Numbered from the stretch's first letter, positions 1 through 12,559 are shown. The stretch: 64,000 bases of DNA from Dermatemys mawii (GCA_007922305.1 ML677341.1:65477064-65541063); one strand, 5' to 3'. Notes: generated by a model not told the origin, from the sequence alone. Numbers and translations are program-made.

Positions 1-272
1 TAGACTAGTCCAGAGACAGGAGCTGAAGGCACTCCAGATGCTAGGTCCAACTGGTGTGTCTCAATAACAACTGAGACACATGGCTAAATGCAGGGGCATT
101 TTACTAGGTCTGGCAGACAAAGGAAGTTTGCAAATACTCTGCGTATGGGGGCTTAAATAGTTACAATTTAATGTAAAACAATGGTAGTTCCTATCTAGGC
201 CCTAGGGAGGATAGTCCTCAGAGAGGCTTAGGGCTCCTCTGACCTAGTGTCTGGGATGCTGCCTCTCCAATA

Positions 273-371
273 GGGATGCCAATTTTGGTTGGATGAGATT
301 TCATCACGACATTAAAAATTAATCCTTAATTCCTGGCGACTCCAGGCCAATCCTGGAGGGTCTGGCAACCC
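273..371. mobile_element. TA-flanked miniature inverted-repeat element
   Basis: The element begins GGGATGCCAA and ends TCTGGCAACCC, so its ends are imperfect inverted repeats. A TA dinucleotide flanks it on both sides (271-272 and 372-373), which is the target duplication of Tc1/mariner-type transposons. It is 99 bp with no coding capacity. The superfamily is inferred from the TA flanks only. Confidence 0.5.
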
Positions 372-715
372 TAATCCAGTCTATTTTAGAGACAAATAGG
401 AGCTTGCAGGTTTCCACCCCAGGAGCAGTTAGTGATGGTCTCACTGGGGCCCCTCTGCACTAGCTTCCTGGACATTCTCTGCTGCTTCTGCATGAGATCT
501 GCACAGACCTGAGTCTGGCAGCAATGGCCGGCAGTCACACCCTGTCCCCCGGGCAGTTCCCCGGCTCCTGCTGCAGCCTGCTGTGCGTGCCATTCCCCAG
601 CAGTTTCCTGGGCATCCAGCTTCCCTGCTGCTTCTGGCTTGGCAGGCGGCTGCCATTCCCCCAGTGCCAGGTTCCTTCCTGGGTCAGGGTCTCCTATAGC
701 ATTCCTTACATAAAA

Positions 716-803
716 CGAGGAAGACTTGTAGCACCTTAGGGACTAACCAGTTTATTTCAGCATCAGCTTTTGTGGGCTATAGCCCACTTCATCATTTCAT
801 CGC
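716..803 (-). mobile_element. Penelope-like 3' tail fragment, old copy
   Basis: This short stretch carries the motifs of the tail at 63264-63480: a 'GTAGCACCTTAGGGACTAA' block followed by 'GTGGGCTATAGCCCACTTCATC'-type sequence. It is more diverged than the copies at 5.9 kb and 63 kb. No coding sequence is attached, as expected for a heavily 5'-truncated retrocopy. The palindromic core GGGCTATAGCCC lies at 774-785. Confidence 0.6.
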
Positions 804-1036
804 AGCATTCCTGCCATTCCCCCTGCTAGACAAGGGGAGGAGATGAGCTCGCATGGCTGTCTCAAGAGATCAGTGGGGCAAGGTTGATGGGAATGGTAAG
901 TAGTTTCTTGCTTAGCAGATTCATCACAACCCTTTCTGTTTATTTCCCTATCTTCCAGCACTGGTCAGATAGCTCATATTGCCCTGAAAGTTCACAGCCA
1001 GACCTTCTGCATCTTGGCAGGGGGTTACAATGGATA

Positions 1037-1156
1037 GGGTGACCAGGTGTCCTGATTTTATAGGGACAGTCCTGACTTTGGGGTGTTTTTCTTATAGCGG
1101 CTCCTATTACCCTCCACCCCCTGTCCTGATTTTTCACACTTGCTGTCTGGTCACTC
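1037..1156. mobile_element. TA-flanked 'GGGTGACCAG' miniature element
   Basis: The left end GGGTGACCAGGTGTCC and right end CTGGTCACTC are inverted repeats flanked by TA at 1035-1036 and 1157-1158. Interior motifs recur in related copies at 11983, 38873 and 49960: 'GATTTTATAGGGACAGTCC' and 'CTCCTATTACCC'. It is non-coding and 120 bp long. The TA target suggests mobilisation by a Tc1/mariner-type transposase, which is not present here. Confidence 0.65.
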
Positions 1157-1158
1157 TA

Positions 1159-3835
1159 ACAGTACATGACCTTTGCAGTCCCTTCTAACCCTATGGTTCT
1201 ATGTGAAATGGTGCCCACTTGAGAGAATCTCTTCCCCCCTGCCCTCTAGCATGTTCCCTACCCAGAACTATGCAGTTTCCTCTTTGCTTCCACCACTGCA
1301 ATGTGAAATTGGGGAAAGAAACTGCAGGAAGGGGCCAGCTAGAGACTCCAGTCGGTAGAAGTGTCTTCAAAAGCCAAGCAGAGCCCTTCAGACTTCCATA
1401 ATTCCCAGGTAGAGAGTTGAGCCTGTCGAAAGACAGACACATCATGACATTATAGTATCAAGGCCTAATATTTTACATGCAAGCTACATTTAGAAATGCT
1501 ATTAATATTCTCAGGAGCTCCAAGCACATTAAAAAGGTCCTCATGTTCATGCTAAATATTTATTTTTATTGGCTCAGCTTTAATAAATGAATTAGAAGAT
1601 TATGAAAGGGATGCATATTTTCTCCTGGAAACTGAAAATGTGTTATTTTGGAAATGTTCTCATGTCATTAAAACAGACTCAAGATGCATTTGGTAGGATG
1701 CCAAGGCATAAATAGCATTACTAATATAAAATAATCATGAAGATAGTTATGTTTATCTAATGGAGTATGTTTTTGGAAGATAAATGAAGCTTTCAAGCTT
1801 GTAGTTTGTCAGAAGGCAATTTTTTCCCTAAATATTTATGATTCTGAAGGTCAAGAGGCAAAGAATTATTTGAAAAGAAAAACCTATCAACTTCAGACAA
1901 AAACAAGGGAAGGTGCTGAAAATACTAGACCACCATGAATGATTATTTTTCTAAAATCATGAGTTTTTCTCACTAACCTGATTTTCCCATATTTCTTATT
2001 TGTAATAATGCACCAAATCATTTATCCAGTGTCTGTACTTGATTGGGCTACCTGTAAATAGAATCCTATGATTATTGCTCAGTCACTGTGTGCGCCTGGA
2101 CACATAAGTCACATGGTATTATTTTCTGGTTCTTGATTGGATGTCCTAAACTCAAGAGACAGGCCTGAACCAGCCACCGAAGCATTGAATCGCACCAAGA
2201 ATTAGGGAAGAAGCATTTTAGGAGAGAAGAGAGATAGAAGGCCAACCAACAGAGAATTTTAGGACATATGTCATTTCCTGACTTCTTTTGCATACAAAAG
2301 TTTGATTAAACAGTTGTAGACCCCAATTTTTAAAACATCTAGGTTCTTTCCTAACACACAGAGAAAGAGGAGTAGATGTATTGGTTGTTTATTTTATTTC
2401 CCCTTGTCACGTTGACCACTAACTAATTGGAGTGACTTTTTGCTATGTCTACTGCCTCCACATTTCTGCCTGTGATAGCAGAACTGATGGCCCTTCCTTC
2501 TCTGAGTAGCTCTTTGACATTGTACTGACAGGTGTACCATATCCGTAGCTTAATGCCATGTGTAGAGGATAGGACTGCTTCATCAGTGCACTGGCTGTCA
2601 GGCACTGCCCTACTTCAGACAGAAAGTTCTCTGTTCTATGATTGGAGAATTTTGGAAGTCTCTTCAAGCAAGAGATTATTTGGCTATTGCAACATTATTT
2701 TCCCCCACTCCATGTCCCTCTCATTTATATTATACAGACCCATGTCTTCCAGAAACCACACTGAGTCTACACAGAAATACATAGTCTTCAGAAGGACTAT
2801 GACAGCTTTATAGTGCAAATTTTTGAATGAAAAATTGAAATCTCTGACTTGCTTCACTGGACAAAGTATAGTTCAAAGCAGGTTGGACCTGTTAGCACAT
2901 AAGACCCATTGTCAAAGACCTCAAATTGCATAGGTGACCATTACACACACATGCAAAAAACAGGTAATTACACATGGGGAATTGTACATGCAAAGTTTTA
3001 CATACACAGTGTAGTAGGACTGTGAATTTTATTGTGTATTTTGAAAGTTCACCCCTATACAATAGGCCACATAGTAGTTAGTAAATGGGGAAATCAAATA
3101 TGCTGACCCACATATGATGTATTCCAAGAAAACAGTTTGTGATACTCTAAGCCTGGTTGCTCTCTTCATAAGCATGGGAGAGTCTCTGAAGTCAATGAAG
3201 GTACACTGGTGTAAAAACGTGTGAATAAAGGAAAATCTGGACCAATGCATTATACATGATTAGTGACACTATGTCTTTAAAAGACTTCTAGCTATTTGCT
3301 TAGGCAGCCGCTGAGCTGCAGGCAGCCATGTTGAAAAGACTAGCCAGAGGCACCAGACAGATGGCATGCAATTTGCCGAGTTCCTGCAAAATAATTTTAA
3401 CTGGAAGCACTTAGAATGGACGTTCAGAATGCAATGACATGTGCTTCTTGAAATAACTATAGAGACACAGCTTCAGAGTTTAGAAGCCCACTAGAGGGTT
3501 ACTACAATAACCGAGAGAACAGGCAAGTACCCTTTTAAAACTCTATCATTGTATATAAACTGCTCTCCATTGCCAGCCAGTTATTTCAACAGTGCCTCTC
3601 CTATTGACTCACAGTGCTTCTGGTTCACATGTTGCTTTATTTCCTGGAAGATCTAGTTCATTTCCTTATTTCTCTCTTTTCCTTATTAATAGTCGGTGTG
3701 TCTCCTCCAAAGCATTGACACCATAAAGAGCATTTTGTTCAAGGTGGCCCAATATAATGCAAATCATTTGTTTGGTTGGTTGTTTAAAAAGCCATATACA
3801 GACTAGGAGAGGTCGAAGAGACTCTTACTGGTTTG
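1159..3835. other. Unassigned AT-rich DNA
   Basis: I see no gene here. Open frames are all under 95 codons and have stop-limited, low-complexity translations. No splice-flanked exon, RNA gene or readable transposon end was found by eye. Ancient, unrecognisable repeats are likely. Confidence 0.5.
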
Positions 3836-3840
3836 CAACC

Positions 3841-4499
3841 TGTAGCAGGGGGGTCACCCCGTTCTGGCTCGGAAAGAGTTAAAAGTCAGCCCTTGGTGAG
3901 GGCTGGGGTTGAAGTAGCTGAGGGAAGCCGATTGGGTAGGCAGCCACAGGTGGGGTCACACCCAATTAGGATCAACTGGCCCTGATGAAAGGGTTGAGAG
4001 CTAAGCAGGGGGAATCACACTGCAGTGGTGGAGTGGGAAGGGCCTACCTGCTGGCTAGCAAAGGGTATTGTAAACAGAGCTATGTTGGGGAAGGAGAGGC
4101 AGAGCTGGGGAACGCTGTCCAGGCGAGTCCCCAAGCTCAGGCCATGCTGAAGGGGCCTGTGGTGGTACTGAGGCTGCAGTAGTGCAGTCAGGCCAGGAAA
4201 AGGCAACAGGTCCAAACCCCATTGCCAATGATGAGCAGCCATTTCAGATTACAGTTTGTCCCGGAGAAAAGGGGCTAGATGAAGACTGGCAGTCCGTCAC
4301 AGAGGCATTGTGGGCTTTGAGGAATTGGGGTTCCCTTTAGCATGGAGGCACTGCTACTGGGCAGTGCCCCAGAGAAGGTGAGGAGCAGGCAGCAGCAAGG
4401 GAGACACTGGCCAGCAGGAGGTGCTCAGAAGCTGGAAGAGCTAATTCCCAGACCAACCAGCAGGAGGCGCTGCACCAGTGAGTGCTCTGCCTTGTTACA
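3841..4499. mobile_element. Solo LTR with perfect 5-bp target duplication
   Basis: The sequence begins TGTAGCAGGG and ends TTGTTACA, giving the TG...CA ends of an LTR with short inverted termini (TGTA/TACA and TGT/ACA). The pentamer CAACC occurs directly before (3836-3840) and directly after (4500-4504), a perfect target-site duplication. The 659-bp interior is GC-richer than its surroundings and has no gag or pol coding sequence, so this is a solo LTR left by recombination between two LTRs. A 5-bp duplication fits Ty3/gypsy or some endogenous retrovirus classes; I cannot choose between them. Open frames inside it are incidental. Confidence 0.85.
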
Positions 4500-4504
4500 C
4501 AACC

Positions 4505-5867
4505 ATAGTATGCTTCAGAAAACAGACTGAATTGTTAGATTGCAAGGGTGTTCTACAGTAGTTCATTACTTCCATGATGCCCAGGTCAACACATTTCCAT
4601 TAGGTCAGTTGCTTAGCATCAGAAGGGAATTTAGCTGGTCTATTTTCTATATATTTATGTACAAAATAGATCTAGTCCATATTTTACAGAAAGAATAAGG
4701 CAGTGACAGTTTCTTTTCTTTCTTGCTTTAAAAAAGTATCCTCAGTTTTGGTTCCATGCAGTTGTAATTCCACAGATTTTTAGGTTCTTTGTGCAATCAG
4801 CATTCATCTCTCTGTCTGAACTTTCTATTTCTCTTACCACATTTCAGTGGTTTTTGGAACCTAGTCCCATCCCTATGAAATTATCTGTGGTAGGGGATTT
4901 TCTTACTCGAAAGTTGAGTTCCACAGAATAACAATCAATTCCCATAACAGAAGATATCCCCTTTCTTCAGGGAAGTTGAATTTTAAGGGAACACGATTAT
5001 ATACACCAGGGAATTCACCAGCCTGAGAGTTTTGAAGCTAGGTTAGTATTAACTGACATCTTGTGGATTTGCTACATTGACCTGTGCAAACTTGTATGAA
5101 CAAATAAGCTTTAATAAATGTAGGGCCTAAAACAATCAGTTATGGTTATGATTCTACTGATTATTAATATTATTGCATTGCCTTTAAGACAACTTCAAAA
5201 TGAGTAAATTATATCTGTGCTTAAAAATAACACTAGATGCTTTCTATATGTTTTATACACATATACGCATATGAAGTTGTGGTAGTCACAGGGTGAAATT
5301 CAGGCTCTCAAGTCAATGGCAGTTTTGCCATTGACTTCATCCACAGGGAACTGTATTACATAGCTTACACATAAACTACTACATACAGACCACTGCCTGG
5401 AAGAATCCTACAAGATCTCCCCCTAATTTATTAAACTAAGTAGGGAATGGGGGTTTTCAAGCTCCTTTTTTTCAGGTGCAAGTCACTTGGCAGAATATTT
5501 CTGGTCTGAGAAGATGTACAGAGCCTCTCTTCTTACACTTGCAGGTGTGGAATTTCACAAATGTATAATTTTTCCTACAAATGTTTTGCTTATGTGAAAT
5601 TCTACCGATACAGGAAGTGTGAAGAACAAGAAAATATACAGTAATTGGGAACTGTACTGATTTCTTTTTCACTGTAGGTAGGTCCTGAGATAAACAGATT
5701 TGTTGAACTGAAGCACATCTCAAACAATTTTTAAAAAATGCAGTGGGTCTTATGAACTGTACAAACAATATACACATATAAACAATCAGTGTTAACTATA
5801 TGGGATGACACTGACAAAAGGCAATCACGCATTCACCCATTTTCTGATAATTAACTATTCTTATCTG
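4505..5867. other. Unassigned DNA with one small palindrome
   Basis: No gene is visible. At 5310-5337 there is a perfect hairpin with 12-bp arms (AAGTCAATGGCA and its complement) and a 4-bp loop. It resembles the imperfect palindrome at 33420-33481, so both may be relics of one small palindromic repeat family. Confidence 0.45.
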
Positions 5868-6085
5868 ACAGAAGTGACAGAGTCCTGTGGCACCTTAAAG
5901 TATTAGAGCATAAGTTTTCGTGGGCTAATACCCACTTTGTCAGATGTAAGTGAAATTGCATCCGACGAAGTGGGTATTAGCCCACGAAAACTTATGCTCT
6001 AATACTTTAGTTAGTCTTTAAGGTGCCACAGGACTCTTTGTCACTTCTGCAATTCCAGACTAATGTGGCTACGCCTCTGATTCTT
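5868..6085. repeat. Head-to-head pair of Penelope-like tails (inverted repeat)
   Basis: The left arm (about 5868-5946) and right arm (about 5959-6050) are near-perfect reverse complements around a spacer of about 12 bp. Both arms match the non-coding tail of the Penelope-like element at 63 kb ('GTGGCACCTTAAAG', 'GTGGGCTAATACCCACTT'). The right arm continues to about 6085 into the 'CAATTCCAGACTAA' end of the tail, and the left arm lacks a short 'GACTAACTA' block. Inverted or tandem arrangement of end repeats is characteristic of Penelope-like elements. The pair can fold into a hairpin of roughly 75 bp. Confidence 0.8.
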
Positions 6086-8100
6086 ATCAGACAGACACCA
6101 TTTCCTACACATGCCTTTGCTCAGTGATAAGATGCGAAAAGTTTGCTGAAGCCAGGACTATTTTTGAACACAGTGACACTTACGTTGCTATGAGATCTCA
6201 GATTAGTGGGTAATTAGGTACACAGTGATTTCAAACAGCTGATCTGCAAGACCAAGAAGACAGTGTGGTTTACTTCCCTGCCGCCATGTATGTATGAGCA
6301 TGTGCAAAAATTATGGGGAATCAATTTATTTTCTTTTGGTTCTATTTAAAGAGACAGGCTGCATTCTGTTCCGCTGGGGGAACCCCCTAAAAAATACTGG
6401 TTTATAATAGAAATGTTGAAATCCTATAATCCTTGCCATCATAGGAAAATTCTCAAATGTGTCCAGATACTGTACATGCAGTTTGGAACTAGGAGATCTC
6501 TGCAGCACGGCCCTAGTATGTATTAAGGCACGAGTATTTTGATTTTTCTTAATGACTGCAGCCCCCATCGCAGGGAATGAAACCCACAAGTACACATATG
6601 AGGTCTTGAATGGGGGTGGGGAGCTAAGTTGTATGGGTGCCATAATAAGAACTGTACCTATTTCTTTCTGTAGCCTTACTGCAATAGTTAGCTACAGTAC
6701 TTTCTGTACTCAGCGTGTGTATATAAATGGCAAAAACATGTTGCGTCTGACATTGAAAGATTAGCCTTCTTGACCGCATGCCTGGGTTATGATTAATTCA
6801 TCCTTTTAATTATAGGTCCTTTATGTAGATAAAAGCACTATTGACTGACTCAATTACAGCCACAATGACAGAAGCAAATCTCTTTTTCAGTATTTTTGGC
6901 TAGCACAAGACTCCCATAGAGCAAATGCACCTGGTCTCCATGCGGCCTGTGCCAAACTTACATTTGCAGTAGGGATAGAAAAAAAAAAACACGTGTAGAG
7001 AAAACACAGCCCACAACATGCAAGCAGGAGCAGAGCGGCATTCTTCTTACTTTTTCCCTTTTTATTTTGTCCTCTTACGCTGATCTGTGAGGGCTGGATC
7101 ATAGCAGTTAGGTCACAGACTTGTTCAGGGCACAGCACAGAGCTGTGTCACCCCAGCGGGAAGACCAGAGAGATTGTGCCTGAGGCAGGCAAGTCTTTCC
7201 CCATGCTGCTCTTTGAAAGAAGGGATCTACAGTCTGGTTCATTCCTCCCAATGGATGAAGCAGTTGTTTGTCCCTGTGTGCTGGCCCCACTCCACAACCT
7301 ATTACAGAGGAGGGTGGGACCACGATCCCATCTCCATATCCTCTTTTTTTGGGGCGGGGGGAGAAGCATCTTTTTAAGCTTGTGAAAATTGGTTTGTTTT
7401 CAGTAAATGTTAGTAAACATTGACTGCTCTGTACACACACAAACCAACAAAAATATCTCCATCAAAAACAATCAAAATTTACATGCAGGCAAAGTAAGAA
7501 CAATGCTGATTGGGAACTTGTTAGAGTTTGATTTAAGGATATTTCCTTTGTGTATTTTGACATGTGATGTTTTAAGTTTTAAAGATTTAATGTTCTGAAT
7601 CAGAATGTCTACTATCGTTAATAACTGTTGTCTGGCCTCCCCACAACTGTGAAAATTCTAAATGATTAAAAAATTTAAAAGGCTTACAAATGAACATGGA
7701 TATTATTCTTTAAAATGATTTAAAATAAAATTGAATTCTGCCAAATCTGTATATTTTGCATCCCTGCGTGCTGAAAGAAGGGCCTTGATACAGTGTTTTC
7801 CTATTATGGATTTTACGTTACAAGTAATCTTTTTTTTTTTTTTTTTAGCTCTTCAGTGTCTGTAAGCGAGCGTCCTGACACATTGGGTTCTGAAAGGGAT
7901 TGGTCAAAGCCCTCACTTTGAAATGAGCATCAAATTATTTACTTTGAGGCCCAATGATGGCACACACAGTGCACCACCTAACACATCTGACCCTTTCTCC
8001 CTGCAGGGAATGAGAGGAAGCTGGCAGGAGAATATAATTATGTCTTCTTAGGTTTCAAATGGTAATTATAAATGGGGAATCATTATATAGTGGGTGAGTT
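6086..8100. other. Unassigned DNA, no gene seen
   Basis: Open frames reach 110 codons on the minus strand near 7108-7440, but overlapping frames on both strands are similarly open, with cysteine/proline-rich translations typical of non-coding GC-richer DNA. A T17 homopolymer lies at 7830-7846. No transposon ends were read. Confidence 0.45.
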
Positions 8101-9010
8101 TTTAATGGCATCCCTAGGGATCAGTTCTTGGCCCTACTACACTATGTGCCAATGAAGATGACATAATATCATCATTGATAACGTTTGCAGAAGATGCAAA
8201 GACAGGCGGAGTGGTAAATGATGATGAGGACAGGTCATTGACACAGAAAGATCTGGATTGCTCAGTAAACTGGGCACAAGAAAACAATATGCATTTTAAT
8301 ATGGCCAAATGTAAGGTCATACATCTAGGAACAAAGTATGTAGGCCATATTTATAGGATTAGGGATTTTATCCTGGGAAGCATAACTCTGGAAAAGTTTT
8401 GGGGGTCCTGGTGGATAATCAGTTGAATATGAGCTCCCTGCATGGTGCTGTAGCCAAAAGATCAAATGTGATCTGTGGACGCATAAAGAGAAAAATATTG
8501 AGTAATAGTAAAGAGATGATCTTACCTCTGTATTTGGCACTTGTGTGACCATTGCTGGAATACTACATCCATTCTGGCATCCATAATTCAAGAAGAATGT
8601 TGATAAATTGGAGGGGGTTCAGAGATGCATCATGAGAATGATTAAAGGATTGAAAAACATGCCTTATAGCAATTGACTCTAGGAGCTCAGTCTATATAGC
8701 TTATCAAAGAGAAGGTTTAGAGGTGACTTGACCACAGTCTATAAGTACCTACATGGGGAATAAATATTTGATAATGGGCTCGCCAGTGTAGAAGATAAAG
8801 ATATGATATGATCCTATGATTGAAAGCTGATGTACAGCTTAATTCTAGCCTGAATTTGACACTGAGGGTGATTAACCACTGGAATAGTTTACCAGGAGTT
8901 GTGAATTCTCCATCACTGCCAATTTTAAATTCAATGTTTTTCAAAAATACAGGCTCTAGTTCAAATAGAAAAGTTCTATGGCCTATGTTATGCAGGAGGT
9001 CAGACTAATT
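8101..9010 (+). pseudogene. Degenerate CR1-like LINE reverse-transcriptase 3' part
   Basis: This is a relic of a non-LTR retrotransposon ORF2, broken by stops and frameshifts. The piece at 8175-8330 reads like the RT palm: an 'ITFAEDAKTGGVV' stretch stands where the family has the FADD catalytic motif, with one aspartate replaced. It is followed by 'NMHFNMAKCKVIHLG', the conserved block after the palm. Around 8480-8580 comes 'EMILPLYLALV', typical of the thumb region, and at 8870-8920 'NHWNSLPGVVNSPSL', the usual C-terminal block. Order and spacing match CR1/L2-clade elements. The 5' part is missing, as usual for truncated insertions. It belongs to a different subfamily from the LINE at 46 kb, because its 3' end differs. 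It cannot be functional. Confidence 0.8.
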
Positions 9011-9278
9011 GATCAAATTAGTCCCAGCTTGCCTTTATTAATCTACATACAGCCAGAGATGTGACTAATAAATTTAATATCACACATAGAACTACGATCT
9101 TAGCTACTGAAGTTCAGGAATCTTCTTGGCACTGTTTGCACATTAACCTCAGTGTGCACACCAAATGCAGTTTGGGCAGCTGCATTCTGAGTATCAGAAG
9201 CTCTCCTACTTCAGTTGCACAAGATAGTATTCTCCACTTTCCCTCCTAATGTATTATACGTATTGCTGTAAGCTCTTA

Positions 9279-9651
9279 CCGGTATGTCTACACTGCATTA
9301 TAAACCCAGGTCTGTGGGACCCAGCTTGTAGATTGTTTCTCCAAGTCCAGGCTTGAACCTCCAGCCTGCACTGAAACCTGGGCTTACAATTGCTGGACCC
9401 AGATCTCACAATCATGCTAAGGCATACATAGTGACCTACACAGACATTCTGACTTGGGTCTGTGGCTTGCGCTGTGTTGACGCTGCAAAATAACAAGGCT
9501 TGGACTTGAGTTGCAGAGGGACTCAGCTCTGACCCTCATGCCCAGGTGGGCTCTAGGGCTTGAATCAAACTGATCTGTATGTAGACAAAAGGTGAGCTTC
9601 AGCTCAAACCTGAGTCAGATCCTGGCCTTAGTGTGCAGTGTAGACATACTT
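9279..9651. mobile_element. TTA-flanked inverted-repeat element
   Basis: The terminal repeats GTATGTCTACACTGCA (left, from 9282) and TGCAGTGTAGACATAC (right, 9634-9649) are perfect complements over 16 bp. TTA occurs on both sides (9276-9278 and 9652-9654), consistent with the 3-bp TWA targets of PIF/Harbinger transposons. The 373-bp interior contains no transposase. Elements at 42450 and 53171 share the TTA flank and the 'TCTACA'-type end. Confidence 0.65.
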
Positions 9652-9654
9652 TTA

Positions 9655-11980
9655 TACAGCTGCCATGTTTTGCTGCAGAAGGTAACTGGAGAACTTTGAT
9701 GGGCAAAGTGATGACTATATTGCGAAATATATGCCCTGATGCTGTGTAGTGCTGCTGAATTTTATCAGCACCCCTCAGTTTCCCAGAATGGGACATATGA
9801 TAATTTTCAACTTTAGAAAATGATTTATCTGATTTTTATGGAGAGTGGGAAGTGAAAGGGGGAAAATCCCAGCTTTGAAAGCCTTCTACTACTCAACCAT
9901 ATCTCTGAGCAGTTAACAAAGTCTCCGTTCAAACTTGAAATGGGAGGGGAATTCCCTAGGAAACAATAGAGGAAGCTGACATTTAGTTTGGCCAGTACAG
10001 CATAACCGAGTCACAAGGAAAGGTTAGGGTTAGAGTCCAATCAGATTCAATAACAATTAGTGAAGACCGCAGAGGTCAGCTGTAAGACCTGTAACTATGC
10101 AGAAGATCTCTCATCTTCCAACAGGTTCTGGACATTTGTTTTTATTTTATTTCTAATCTAGTTAGTTCTCTTCAGTAGCCTTTGCTCTACAGAACACTAG
10201 CAAGAGCAGTAACCTTCCAGCAAAAGGTTAGTGACTGGCAAAGATTCTCTAGATTAAAAATCAATGAAAAGAGAGGAGAGAGAATCAAATATGGGTCTTA
10301 TGGGACATTATCTGTGTTCATTAAAGGTTTCCCATTACTGCTTGGTGTCTATTATAAACGGATGGTATTGCAATGTAGCCTGCATGAAATCTATAGCTAT
10401 CAATAATTCAGTCTTGAGATCTTTATACGCAATGGGATCCTGTCCTGGAGTTGTGGTGTTAGTTTAGGTGAAGGTGTTAAAAGAAGGGTGTGCGGGGGGG
10501 GAAGGATTAGCCTTGATTGTCTATATTAGCCATATTTCTGAATTCTGCCAGCAGGGTAAAGGGCAGTAGTGCAAATACTTTTAGCTAAAGGACCTGATCG
10601 CCAAAAGCAGATCATCCTAATTGGAGAAAAAAAGGCATCTGCATAAAGTATGCTCTGTGATGTCAGCCATGTCCAAATATAAAGAAGGTGAGCTTCATGG
10701 CCTTCTTGAACTAACTTGCTCTGTTTATGTAAAATGTCTCACCCAGATGGATTCAAATTGTCCAAATTAAAAAGGCAGCATTTGGGTTAAAACCTTGTGA
10801 AATCCCAGAGAGTGTAGAGCATAAAAGAAAAAGAATGATTGTACAAGAACACCTTGCAGCTATGTGTGAATTATTCTGTTCGTTATAGCTTGAAAACCCA
10901 GTTTTTGCAAGGGCCCACTTGTCACATCAGACGTTAAGGATTGGGAAAATTCTATTTCATTAACCACCAGCTTTGCCTCAGTCTTTATAACACTGAGAAG
11001 CTTGCCAACAATGAATTAGATGTTTTGGGAATACAAGAAAAGCCAAAGAAAGTTGTTTGCTCTCTGTGTTTATAACTGGATTAAACGTACAGCTCAAAGT
11101 CTGGAGTAAGGATGGGTACTTGAGCAATAAGGAAGTAAAATAATTAACAAAACAACATGATTGAAATTGAGTTGAAGTAATAGGCATTAGTGAAATAAAT
11201 GTCTCTCATTTATCATGGAACTGTAGACTTCCAAACCTGACCTGATGATAAGCCATACTTATCCCAGTTCATTGGCATCGTACTACTAGATAGACTGCAA
11301 GTGGATGTGCCACACTTTAGAAGCACGTCACTGTGCTGCTTAGCAGTGTACAATCAAGTATTGCCCCAAATATATCCTTACAAAGAGATACACCACTTAA
11401 CTTAATGGAAAGATAAAGGTTTGCTTGCATGACTGAACTTTCATGCCATCTGAATGAAGAGCCTGGGGAGTGTGAAATGACTCATGAGTAGCTTCTTTCT
11501 ATGAAAATCATAGAATTTACTGGGAAGGTAATAGCACTGTGGCCAATATACTGGGTTAAAGGAATCAGTCAGCTGTTTTCTATTACATAAAGAAAGACAG
11601 TATGTATGGGTAGAAAGGGTAATTGCTCATACAATAGAATGTTCTGCTCCCAGCCAAAAATATTGGCTTCTTTCTGTATTAGCTAGCAGAGGGCTAGATT
11701 TAACTTTTAAGGCTATTAGTTGCTAAGGAACAAGTGACAGAGATTAACAACACATCTCTGAATAATAAAATAATAATAGATACTTTTGTGTACTATGCTA
11801 TTGTTACATCTCAGTATCAAAGAAGCAAAAATGCCCAGAGGACCAAGCAAAAACTACAATGGCTAGTCGGTCTTTGAATACATCTAATATTCTCTGTACA
11901 TTCTGAGGTTGATTCTCCTCTCACCAATACTAGCAAAAAATCAAGAGTTCAAGGAGTTACCCTGATGTAATAATAAGAGG
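9655..11980. other. Unassigned DNA, no gene seen
   Basis: The longest open frames are under 80 codons. There is no readable repeat boundary and no RNA gene. A short G-run lies near 10492-10500. Confidence 0.45.
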
Positions 11981-11982
11981 TA

Positions 11983-12079
11983 GGGTGACAGATAGCAACT
12001 GTGAATTATTGGGACAGAGGGTGGAGGGGTAATAGGTGCCTCCTATAGGTGCCTATAAAATTGGGACATCTGGTCACCT
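11983..12079. mobile_element. TA-flanked miniature element, 'CTGGTCACC' end
   Basis: The 97-bp element begins GGGTGACAGATAG and ends GACATCTGGTCACCT, flanked by TA at 11981-11982 and 12080-12081. It contains a 'GGTAATAGGTGCCTCCTATAGG' type interior that is the reverse complement of the interior at 1037-1156, so it is a relative in the opposite orientation. It is non-coding. Confidence 0.6.
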
Positions 12080-12513
12080 TAGGAGGAGAATCAGGACCTC
12101 TGCCTGTTTGGTTGCTTTCTTAAAATGATTATTCTTTGTCTGAAAATCCATTTCAAGGATCTCAGTCACACCAAATTAGCTTGCACATATTCTCTTTCTT
12201 GGGAAGTAAACAGTCAATTCATTTGCCACTTCTAGCAAAGAAATCCCAGCACAGAAGCTATCAACCGGGACTGACTGCACACTGGTCTTGAAGTTACGTC
12301 AATCTGGAGTTTTCCCTATCATCCAGTCACCCAACATCCCATCACTTCCAGCATCAAGTAAAAAAAATACTAAATTAAGTTTAAAAGAAAATTGTACCCC
12401 TAGGATTTAAACTAGTGTATGTGGGGAAACCAATACCCAGTAACAAGAAGATATGATGTTGGAGTATTATACTGTAAATAAAGATGGCCTTTAAACATTC
12501 ACAAAATATACTA

Positions 12514-12551
12514 GTGTGTGTGTGTGTGTGCGTGCGTGCGCGTGCGCGCGC
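12514..12551. repeat. Alternating purine-pyrimidine (GT/GC) microsatellite
   Basis: Thirty-eight consecutive bases alternate purine and pyrimidine: a GT run changes to GC-containing units (CGTGCGTGCG, then CGCGCG). Such runs, especially with CG steps, are the classic Z-DNA-forming sequence type. The open frame across it, reading VCVCVRARARA, is an artefact of the repeat. Confidence 0.9.
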
Positions 12552-12559
12552 CTGGCAAG

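Noticed and set aside
7108..7440. 110-codon minus frame, with overlapping plus frames
   Set aside because: Three frames on two strands are open over the same 250 bp and none has a recognisable motif or exon context.
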